Origin: Myxococcota bacterium | GTDB taxonomy: Bacteria > Myxococcota_A > UBA796 | Direction of reading: 5' to 3' | DNA: 64,000 nucleotides | Assembly: GCA_029251165.1 (NCBI GenBank) | Contig: JAQXDW010000043.1 | Location: 26,019 to 90,018 of the forward strand | Part shown: piece after piece, positions 1 to 6,815 of the stretch | Numbering within the stretch: the stretch's first letter is position 1 | Layout: every line of letters starts with the position of its first letter | The notes under the pieces: generated by a model | What the model saw: the letters and a program-made list of their open reading frames with translations, nothing else | Told to the model about the DNA's origin: nothing | Database searches by the model: none | Translations under genes and position numbers: made by a program

Positions 1-516
1 GGTGTGGGTGCGGAGGACGAGGTTGTTGTCGACCCAGAAGGTGTCCTGGAGATCCCGAGCGGGGTGGTGCTCTGGGATGTTGAGGGCATCAAAGTTGAAG
101 TATGGGTTCTCAACCTCAGGCCCCTCGACCGGCACGAAGCCGAGCTGACGCATCACGGCGAGGCACTGGCGCTCGACCTCGGTCAGCGGGTGACGGCTGC
201 CGCGGGGCGTGGATGCCCCGGGGAGGGTGAGGTCCATCCAGTCCGCCTCAAGGCGCGCCTCTCGGGCGGCCGCGAGGACACGTGCTGCCGCTGCTGAGAG
301 CTCCGATTCGACCTGGCTCTGCGCCGCATTGATTGACTGTGCCACGGCGCGGCGGTCCTCCGGAGGGACCGACCTGAGGTTGCGCAGCGCCAGCTTCAGG
401 GGGCTCTTCTTGCCCGTGTGCGCTCGGCGAACCCGCTCGATTGCTTCCGGTGAGTCTGCCTCGGCCAGCGCTGCCCGGAAGGCGGCCAGTGCTGCGGCGA
501 CATCGATGCCGTTCAT
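1..516 (-). CDS. pheS: Phenylalanine-tRNA ligase alpha subunit, N-terminal part (cut by window edge)
   Basis: This is the first 172 residues of the alpha subunit of the tetrameric PheRS, which charges tRNA-Phe. The N-terminal 75-90 residues are helical, as in the tRNA-binding coiled coil. They are followed by the class II core signatures GSRHPLT (106-112), GPEVE (132-136), NFDALNIP (141-148) and HPARDLQDTFW (151-161), which are diagnostic for PheS. The ATG at 516 has a GGAGAG ribosome site about 6 nt upstream. The reading frame runs off the left edge of the window, so the C-terminal catalytic half and any following pheT lie outside. It is co-directional with the oxidoreductase gene, 25 nt downstream of its stop. 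Confidence 0.96.
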   Translation of the reverse strand, partial: MNGIDVAAALAAFRAALAEADSPEAIERVRRAHTGKKSPLKLALRNLRSVPPEDRRAVAQSINAAQSQVESELSAAAARVLAAAREARLEADWMDLTLPGASTPRGSRHPLTEVERQCLAVMRQLGFVPVEGPEVENPYFNFDALNIPEHHPARDLQDTFWVDNNLVLRTHT

Positions 517-541
517 CGCTCTCTCCAGTGAGACGACAGGT

Positions 542-1396
542 CTATCCCGGCGACGAGAACTCCTGCCAGCTTCCTGTGTCTGCACACCTCAAGGCATCCC
601 GCAGCCGCAGGCCGCACAGCAGTCGCGCTCGAGAGAGGTAGTGGGGGGTGGCGTGGAGAATTGTGTCGATGGCGAACCGCTGATCGGTGACAAAAAGCGG
701 CGGGCTCGGTGGCAGCGAGACCTCGACGTCGTCGACAAACACGCTGCGGTTGCGCTGCATGCAGTACCCAGCGGCACAGTCCAGCGCGATGGTGGTTGTC
801 CGCTTCAGTCCAGGGCCAGAGCGGAATTCAACATCGACCTCCCCGCTCCCCCACCTCAGCCGGGCCGCAAGCCAGGCCGGCGTGCGGATGTCCACGCGCA
901 GGGCATCGGGGGGGCCGAGAATGTCGAGGATGCGGTGGAGCCGAGGAAGGCCGCCGCTGGTGACCGTGATGTCCTGGCGGCCGCTCTCGAACGTCACCGC
1001 ACCACAGCGCACCGCGCCGATGTCCAGCTCCCGCCACCAGCCCGCAGCAGACCCGAGGAGCTCAATGTGCTCGACATGCAGCACCCGCCCCTGCGCGACA
1101 GCGAGGTCGAGCAGCTTCGCGCCTTCTTCGGCCGTCGACGACAGCGGATACTCACAGACCACATGGCAGCCCGCCTCCAGCGCCTCTGCGACCAGGACGG
1201 GATGGGTGCGATCAGGTGAGCAGATCGCCACCGCATCGACCACACCGAAGAGTGCCGCCGCTGAGTCGGCGATCTGAAGACCTAAAGCCGCCGGATCGCC
1301 GCGGTAGCCGATGATGACTTCGCTGCGCGCGTCTGCTGAGATCGCCCGAGCCCGGGCGCTGCCCGCACGCCCCACGCCGATGATTCCCCACCGCAT
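542..1396 (-). CDS. Gfo/Idh/MocA-family oxidoreductase, biliverdin-reductase-like
   Basis: An NAD(P)-dependent oxidoreductase of 284 residues. The N-terminal Rossmann fold has GVGRAG at residues 7-12. Instead of the usual EKP motif it has CEYPL (81-85), followed by HVEHIELLG (107-115). This EYPL plus HVEHIELLG combination is what I recall from cyanobacterial biliverdin reductase (BvdR), and a later stretch, GGLPRLHRILDILG, also lines up with it. The family role would be reduction of biliverdin IX-alpha to bilirubin, but no heme oxygenase is visible nearby, so the substrate is inferred. The ATG at 1396 is preferred over the GTG three bases upstream because an AGGGTG site precedes it. The start codon lies inside a near-palindrome shared with the divergent gene. 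Confidence 0.75.
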   Translation of the reverse strand: MRWGIIGVGRAGSARARAISADARSEVIIGYRGDPAALGLQIADSAAALFGVVDAVAICSPDRTHPVLVAEALEAGCHVVCEYPLSSTAEEGAKLLDLAVAQGRVLHVEHIELLGSAAGWWRELDIGAVRCGAVTFESGRQDITVTSGGLPRLHRILDILGPPDALRVDIRTPAWLAARLRWGSGEVDVEFRSGPGLKRTTTIALDCAAGYCMQRNRSVFVDDVEVSLPPSPPLFVTDQRFAIDTILHATPHYLSRARLLCGLRLRDALRCADTGSWQEFSSPG

Positions 1397-1462
1397 CACA
1401 CACCCTGTCCTTGGAAGCAGAGTAGAATTCTACAGTGCTTCCAAGAACAGGTGTGTGATGCG
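1392..1462. promoter_or_regulatory. 71-bp near-perfect palindrome spanning both divergent start codons
   Basis: Pairing outward from the centre of GAATTC (1425-1430), about 32 of 35 base pairs match. Mismatches are at 1421/1434, 1420/1435 and 1409/1446, with one bulged base at 1403. The two ATG start codons (1396 on minus, 1458 on plus) pair with each other, as do their AGG(G)TG ribosome sites. The central TAGAATTCTA reads TAGAAT on both strands, a 5/6 match to a sigma70 -10 box, so one symmetrical element could fire in both directions. A regulator dimer or a cruciform is an alternative role. Confidence 0.8.
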
Positions 1463-2096
1463 TCTCGTTGGTGTCTTGCTGTTGCTCCTCGCTGCCGGAC
1501 TCGGCTGGCTGACTCAGGTGGACCGGATGAGCCCGCTGGCGCTGTCAGTGGTCGAGGTCGAGAGCCAGATTGGCTTCCCGCTGGCCCTCATCGCAGCCGT
1601 CGCAGGCATCGTCATGCTGGTGCTCGGCTTCCGAAAGCGCCCCGCGCCTCCCGCGCCTCAAGCGGAAGAGCGTCCCAACCACACCGCAGGGGTCAAGCCC
1701 TCGATCAGCGCGACGAGCTCAGAGTGGGTCTCCGACGTCATCGGGCGTGCCCAGGCGCTCCCCCTCGCGGCGGGAGCGAGCATCACCCTGGACAAGGGCA
1801 GCGAAATCCCGTTCACTCTCCTCCTCAACCGGGTCACGCCAGAGGTTGAGCGCCGCAGCCTCGACGCCTTCTCCAGCTTCCTCAGCTCGATCCCCACGCC
1901 GAAGCGCGCGAAGGTGGTGTATGTCGGGGCAAACGCCACCGGAGTACCGCGACAGCATGTCGTCCGAGGAACCCTGCGCAGGGTCTTCCACGCCGCTGCG
2001 TTTCAGGTCGTCGCCCAGGAAGACGAGGTGGATGTCCTGTTCTTCACACCCGACCCCTGCTGGGCGAGCCGCCCGTTCCTGTTCCTCGACCAGTAA
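1458..2096 (+). CDS. Small membrane-anchored protein of unknown function
   Basis: A 212-residue protein that I do not recognise. Two hydrophobic helices are visible (about residues 2-18 and 39-57), followed by a proline-rich linker and a soluble C-terminal domain of about 140 residues that is probably cytoplasmic. The ATG at 1458 is chosen because it is preceded by AGGTGTGTG and mirrors the start of the divergent oxidoreductase within the palindrome. A longer in-frame ORF begins at 1311, but it would run through the divergent gene's promoter and start. It converges on the pilus ATPase gene, with only 7 nt between stops. Confidence 0.75.
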   Translation: MRLVGVLLLLLAAGLGWLTQVDRMSPLALSVVEVESQIGFPLALIAAVAGIVMLVLGFRKRPAPPAPQAEERPNHTAGVKPSISATSSEWVSDVIGRAQALPLAAGASITLDKGSEIPFTLLLNRVTPEVERRSLDAFSSFLSSIPTPKRAKVVYVGANATGVPRQHVVRGTLRRVFHAAAFQVVAQEDEVDVLFFTPDPCWASRPFLFLDQ

Positions 2097-2103
2097 GCTC
2101 GAC

Positions 2104-4293
2104 TCAGCGCCGGTAGCTTCCGGTTCGCTGGCGGATGGTGTGGTTAGAGCGTGAGTACCGCAGGGCGGTTTCCTCAGAGATCAGCCCCTCTGCGAGCAGG
2201 TCCGCGAGCGCGCGGTCCATGGTGATCATGCCGTCGTTCTTGGAGGTCTCCATCATCCCGAGTGCCTGGTGCATCTTGTTCTCGCGGATGAGGTTCCGAA
2301 TGGCATTGGTCCCGATCATCACCTCAAACGCAGCGATGCGCCCCTTGTCACCGGCTCGGGTGAGCAGGCGCTGAGAGATCACAGCCTGGAGACTCGCGGC
2401 GAGCTGGGAGCGGATCTGAGACTGCTGGTGGGCGGGGAAGACGTCGATCATCCGATCAATGCTCTGCACGGCGTCGTTGGTGTGGAGCGTAGCGAGCACG
2501 AGATGGCCGGTCTCTGCCGCAGTGAGAGCGGACTGAATCGTCTCCAGATCCCGCATCTCACCGACAAGCACAACGTCAGGATCCTGACGGAGGATGTACT
2601 TCAGCGCAGCGGAGAAGCTGAGGGTGTCCGCGAAGACCTCTCGCTGATCGATGGTCGCCATGATCGAGCGGTGGGTGTACTCGATGGGATCCTCGATGGT
2701 GATGATCCGGCAGGCGCGGCTTCGGTTAATTCGGTCGACGAGGCATGCCATCGTTGTCGACTTGCCAGAGCCGGTGGGCCCAACAACCAGCAAGAGACCA
2801 TGGGGCTTATCGGCGAGGGCACGAACGACCGGGGGAATTCGCAGGAGGTCCGGATCGGGAATCTCTGCGGGGATCGCACGCATCGCGGTCGCCATCTGCC
2901 CCTTCTGAAAGTAGGCATTTACCCTGAACCTCTGACCATCGGGCAGCGCGAGAGAGAAGTCGACCTCGCGCTCAAGCTCATAGATGGTGCGCTGGCGACT
3001 GGACATGACCGAGTACAGCAGCATGCGCATGTCCGCCTCTGACAGCGGCTGATTGGAGAGCGGAGAGAGCTGACCGGAGATCCGTAGGATCGGCGGACGG
3101 CCAGTCGCGAGGTGGAGGTCGGAGGCACCACGGGACATCGCGGTGGTCAGCAGCTTGCGCATGTCTGGTGACTCGTGGCCTTCGGCGGCATCTTGGCTCT
3201 TGAAGGTCGCGGTACCGGTCGCCATGCCCTGGGCCATCAAGGCAAACTCATCCGGGTTGGAGGAGTAGGCTTGGGCAACCTCGTGGCTGACGAGCCCTTC
3301 CTTCCAAGCCCCGACAAGCGAAGTGTTGAAGGTGAAGATGCGTGGACTCCGGCTGGCCCGCATCAGATCCTCCAGCTCATCGATTCGGTTCTCCCTCAGC
3401 AGCTGACAGACCGCAGGGCTCGACGTGAGCAGCTCAGTGATCAGGACACGACCGCCGCCGCCGAGCCGGGGAAGGAGACGCTGGGAGAGGATGCCCTGCA
3501 GCGACAGGGAGAGGTCCATGGCGACCTGCCCCCGGAGGTCCTCGGGGTAGTAGCTCATGATGCGCTGGAGCGTCTGGGTGGCGTTGATGGTGTGCAGCGA
3601 GGCGAACACGAGGTGACCGGTCAGGGCAGCAGACATCGCGACCTGCATCGTCTCCCGGTCTCGCATCTCGCCGACGAGGATGATGTCGGGGCTCTGGCGG
3701 ACGACGTGCTTGAGCGCGGTGTGGAAGTCGGGGGTGTCTGAGCCGATCTCACGCTGGGTGATGCGTGCACGCCGCTCCTGGTGCACGAACTCAATGGGAT
3801 CCTCAATGGTGACAATGTGGACCCGCCGTGTGGCGTTGATGTGGTGGATGAGCGCGGCGAGGCTGGTGGACTTTCCAGAGCCAGTCGCGCCCGTCACCAG
3901 GACGAGCCCGCGAGGCGCGGTGGCAAGCTCTGCGATGGGTTCTGGAAGTCGAAGCTCGGAGAACGACAGCTCACCGGACGGCAGCGCCCGGGCGACCATG
4001 CTCAGCCGCCCCCGGTGTCGTGCGATGTTGAGGCGGAACCGCTGACCAGAGGCCAGAGAGAAGCCGACGTCTGCATCGCCAGTCTCCCGAAACCGCTCCA
4101 GGGTGCTCGGGAGCATTGCGCGCCTCAGCAGCGCCTCGAGGCTGGCCAGCGTGATGGCAGGCTGGTTGAGGCGCCGGACCTGTCCGTGGATGCGTGCAGC
4201 CGGAATCTCACCTTCGGTAAGAAACAGATCGGACGCGCTCAGCTTCTCCATCGCACTCAAGTAGCGCTCGATATCTTCAGACTGGTCGCTCAT
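2104..4293 (-). CDS. Fused tandem type IV pilus retraction ATPase (PilU-like + PilT-like)
   Basis: A single 729-residue chain carries two complete PilT/PilU-family ATPases. The first copy (about 1-350) has Walker A GATGSGKS at 135-142, an Asp-box TIEDPIEF and GEMRDRET. The second (about 376-729) has Walker A GPTGSGKS at 505-512, TIEDPIEY, GEMRDLET and the AIRNLIRENK motif typical of PilT. The first resembles PilU and the second PilT. In known systems PilT and PilU are separate proteins of 340-380 residues forming hexamers at the base of the pilus, powering retraction and twitching motility. A strong AGGAG site lies 5 nt before the ATG. No stop or frameshift separates the halves. No other pil genes are in the window. 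Confidence 0.93.
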   Translation of the reverse strand: MSDQSEDIERYLSAMEKLSASDLFLTEGEIPAARIHGQVRRLNQPAITLASLEALLRRAMLPSTLERFRETGDADVGFSLASGQRFRLNIARHRGRLSMVARALPSGELSFSELRLPEPIAELATAPRGLVLVTGATGSGKSTSLAALIHHINATRRVHIVTIEDPIEFVHQERRARITQREIGSDTPDFHTALKHVVRQSPDIILVGEMRDRETMQVAMSAALTGHLVFASLHTINATQTLQRIMSYYPEDLRGQVAMDLSLSLQGILSQRLLPRLGGGGRVLITELLTSSPAVCQLLRENRIDELEDLMRASRSPRIFTFNTSLVGAWKEGLVSHEVAQAYSSNPDEFALMAQGMATGTATFKSQDAAEGHESPDMRKLLTTAMSRGASDLHLATGRPPILRISGQLSPLSNQPLSEADMRMLLYSVMSSRQRTIYELEREVDFSLALPDGQRFRVNAYFQKGQMATAMRAIPAEIPDPDLLRIPPVVRALADKPHGLLLVVGPTGSGKSTTMACLVDRINRSRACRIITIEDPIEYTHRSIMATIDQREVFADTLSFSAALKYILRQDPDVVLVGEMRDLETIQSALTAAETGHLVLATLHTNDAVQSIDRMIDVFPAHQQSQIRSQLAASLQAVISQRLLTRAGDKGRIAAFEVMIGTNAIRNLIRENKMHQALGMMETSKNDGMITMDRALADLLAEGLISEETALRYSRSNHTIRQRTGSYRR

Positions 4294-4331
4294 GACAACT
4301 CCTAAGCTGCAGCCATGCTATCAACCGCGTC

Positions 4332-4934
4332 GTGAAGTCCGACACCCCCAGGCTGCTGGTCATCGACAACTATGACTCGTTCACGTTCAACCTCGTCCAG
4401 GCATACCGGTCACTGGGGGTGAGCGTAGCGGTAGCCAGAAACGACACAATCACCGTTGCACAGGCTCTTGAGCGGCGTCCGACCCACCTCCTCATCTCCC
4501 CCGGACCGGGGCGGCCTGAGGAGGGAGGGGTCAGCATGCCGCTGCTGAGAGCAGCCCTCGGGCGGCTGCCAATCCTCGGGGTGTGCCTCGGGCACCAGGC
4601 GCTCGCTGTGGTGCTCGGGGGACGGGTGGTGCCTGCAGCGACCCTGATGCATGGCAAGTCCTCTCGGATCGAGCACGACGGCGTCGGGCTGTTTGCTGGA
4701 GTCTCCAGACCCATGAGGGTCGGCCGCTACCACTCTCTCGCGGTCGAGGAAGCCAGCCTGCCAGCTTGTCTGGAGGTCACCGCCCGATCAAAAGACGGGG
4801 AGATCATGGCCATGCGGCACCGCGCCCTGCCCGCTACCGGGGTCCAGTTCCATCCGGAGAGCATACTGACCCCAGAAGGAATCACGCTGATGCGAAACTT
4901 CATCACGTCTTCCCCGACTGAACCCAGAAGATAA
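4332..4934 (+). CDS. trpG/pabA: Glutamine amidotransferase of anthranilate/aminodeoxychorismate synthase
   Basis: A class I amidotransferase of 200 residues that releases ammonia from glutamine for chorismate amination, feeding tryptophan or folate synthesis. Visible signatures are DNYDSFTFNLVQ near the N-terminus, the oxyanion motif SPGPGRP, the nucleophile Cys85 in GVCLGHQ, and His174/Glu176 in FHPES. It starts at a GTG; the nearby upstream ATG at 4316 runs into a stop after six codons. No trpE/pabB partner is in the window, so whether it serves tryptophan, folate or both cannot be decided. It is divergent from the pilus ATPase, with 38 nt between starts. Confidence 0.93.
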   Translation: MKSDTPRLLVIDNYDSFTFNLVQAYRSLGVSVAVARNDTITVAQALERRPTHLLISPGPGRPEEGGVSMPLLRAALGRLPILGVCLGHQALAVVLGGRVVPAATLMHGKSSRIEHDGVGLFAGVSRPMRVGRYHSLAVEEASLPACLEVTARSKDGEIMAMRHRALPATGVQFHPESILTPEGITLMRNFITSSPTEPRR

Positions 4935-5053
4935 AGCACGACCCACATCACCTCTCGCACAAACATGCGGAGGGCGCCACCGCGCGGCTCTGAGAGAAGC
5001 CCGCAGACGAGATGGGTCCATAGACAAGGCCTCAGTCAAGGGGTACGGGCACC

Positions 5054-5088
5054 TATACTGAACAGCATGCGGGGCCTGCTGGAGGCCC
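5054..5088 (+). promoter_or_regulatory. Possible -10 element and leader hairpin upstream of the MscS gene
   Basis: In the 226-bp gap before the channel gene there is TATACT at 5054-5059. A hairpin GGGCCT-GCTGG-AGGCCC follows at 5072-5088, about 70 nt before the ATG. No good -35 box is present at 16-18 nt spacing, so the promoter reading is weak. The rest of the gap (4935-5160) shows no ORF with a ribosome site. Confidence 0.25.
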
Positions 5089-5160
5089 TCAGGGCATAAG
5101 CTTCGCGATGCTTGGCAACAAAATGAACCGAACACCTGACTCATAAAGGAAGCCGATACA

Positions 5161-5946
5161 ATGCCTCAAGGTATGACCTGGATTGCGCTCGGGCAGTCTA
5201 TTCTCTTCGCAGTTCTTCTCTTCGCCGTCGGCTGGATGGTGAGCAAGTGGGCCAACCTCATCATCCTGAGCGCCGCCCGCGGCCGCCAGTTCGATGAAGC
5301 CCTCGCACGCTTCGCAGCGGCCATGGCCCAGTACGCCATCCTCGCTGCGGCCATCATCGCTGCGCTCGGTGCCGTCGGTGTCGAGACCACCAGCCTCGTC
5401 GCCATCTTCGCCTCCGCCGGTCTGGCCGTCGGTCTCGCCCTGCAGGGCAGCCTCGCGAACTTCGCCAGCGGCGTGATGATCCTCTTTTTCCGCCCGTTCA
5501 ACCTCGGCGATGTCATCAATGCCGGCGGACACACGGGCGTGGTCAAGGACATCGGCCTGTTCGCGACCACAATGCAGAATCCCGGCAATGACAAGATCAT
5601 TGTCCCCAACTCCGCGATCACCGGCGGCAGCATCATCAACCACACCGCCGAGGGCACTCGCCGCGGCTCGGTCGATATCGGCGTCGCCTATGGCTCGGAT
5701 GTCGGGAAGGTCATCGAGATCCTCCAGGCCTCAGCCAGCGCCGCAGACGGTGTCCTCGACACCCCAGCCCCAGCCGTTGCGCTGGTCGGACTCGGCGCCA
5801 GCTCGGTGGACTTCCAGGTTCACTGCTGGGCCAACACCGAAGACTACGTCGCGATGCTGCACAACGTCCGCCGTGCGGTCTATGAGGGCCTCAACGAAGC
5901 CGAAGTCGACATCCCCTTCAACCAGATCGTCGTCCACAAGGCCTGA
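5161..5946 (+). CDS. mscS: Small-conductance mechanosensitive channel, MscS family
   Basis: A 261-residue inner-membrane channel of minimal MscS size, which gates under membrane tension to release solutes on osmotic downshock. Three transmembrane helices are visible: TM1 about 10-28, TM2 about 55-75 and TM3 about 77-110. TM3 carries the Gly/Ala-rich pore helix AGLAVGLALQGSLANFASG. It is followed by the beta-domain signature FRPFNLGDVI and by PNSAI. A ribosome-site-like AAGGA sits upstream of the ATG. It stands alone between the amidotransferase genes and has no extra periplasmic domain. Confidence 0.94.
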   Translation: MPQGMTWIALGQSILFAVLLFAVGWMVSKWANLIILSAARGRQFDEALARFAAAMAQYAILAAAIIAALGAVGVETTSLVAIFASAGLAVGLALQGSLANFASGVMILFFRPFNLGDVINAGGHTGVVKDIGLFATTMQNPGNDKIIVPNSAITGGSIINHTAEGTRRGSVDIGVAYGSDVGKVIEILQASASAADGVLDTPAPAVALVGLGASSVDFQVHCWANTEDYVAMLHNVRRAVYEGLNEAEVDIPFNQIVVHKA

Positions 5947-6029
5947 TCGACCCCCGGTGTCGTGACCAGACCGGCGCAGCCTTCCGTGCGCTCGGTCTGG
6001 TCGACTCTGCGGTCGGTTATGACCGGTGC

Positions 6030-6716
6030 ATGAGTCCGATCCTCATCCTCCAGACCGGCAGCGTCGAGACAGAGATCAGCGCGCGTCACGGTGACTACGA
6101 CGCCTGGTTCCTCGACGCGCTGCCAGATGGCCACCGCCGCTGCACCGTCCTCCGCCCGTTTGCGGGAGAGGCGCTGCCGCCACCAGCGTCCCTGGATGCA
6201 TATGGCGGTGTGCTGCTGACCGGCTCCCGCCTCTCAGTCCGCGACGATCAGCCCTGGATGGCTTCGCTGGGACAGTGGGCCGTCAGGGCGGCCGCACACA
6301 AGCCGGTGCTCGGCGTCTGCTTTGGCCACCAGCTGATCGGCGAGGCGCTCGGGGGTCGGGTCGAGAAGAACCCGGCGGGCCGCGAGGCGGGCACCATCTC
6401 GGTCACCCTCACCGATGCGGGTCGGGCCGATCCGCTGTTCCAGGACTTGCCATGGGACATCGCAGTGCAGTCTGCACACAGCGACGTCCTCGTCCGCCCT
6501 CCGCCCGGGGCCGTCCGCCTCGCGGGCAACCGCAACACCACCTGGCAGGCATACGCCTGGGGGCCTCGGCTGCGCGCGGTACAATTCCATCCAGAGCTGC
6601 GTCCCGAGGTCTGCCGCGATGTGTTCGCCGGCCGGGGCTGGGATCACCCGGTCTCTGCCTCCGAGCACGGCCGTCAGCTCCTGGAGTCCTGGGACCAAAA
6701 CTGGGTCCGCTGCTGA
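6030..6716 (+). CDS. Class I glutamine amidotransferase-like protein (GMP-synthase-type domain)
   Basis: A stand-alone 228-residue GATase domain. The catalytic triad is intact: Cys97 in GVCFGHQ, His187 and Glu189 in FHPEL. Proteins of this family (COG0518-like) remove glutamine side-chain amide or gamma-glutamyl groups. Many lack a known synthase partner and have unproven substrates, and no partner is adjacent here. The ATG at 6030 follows 83 nt after the MscS gene, so the two may share a transcript. It converges on the helicase gene. Confidence 0.88.
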   Translation: MSPILILQTGSVETEISARHGDYDAWFLDALPDGHRRCTVLRPFAGEALPPPASLDAYGGVLLTGSRLSVRDDQPWMASLGQWAVRAAAHKPVLGVCFGHQLIGEALGGRVEKNPAGREAGTISVTLTDAGRADPLFQDLPWDIAVQSAHSDVLVRPPPGAVRLAGNRNTTWQAYAWGPRLRAVQFHPELRPEVCRDVFAGRGWDHPVSASEHGRQLLESWDQNWVRC

Positions 6717-6815
6717 CCCCACCCTGCTTGCAGGCTGAGCCCCAGCTTGCGCAGTCCGATCGGAGCGGAGGGACTCGCGCAGCAGCTCCCGGGGAGGCCG
6801 CATACTGCACGCCCC

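Noticed and set aside
209..1219. Long plus-strand ORF over the oxidoreductase and pheS region
   Set aside because: It is the antisense shadow of pheS and the oxidoreductase, with low-complexity Arg/Ala content and no ribosome site.
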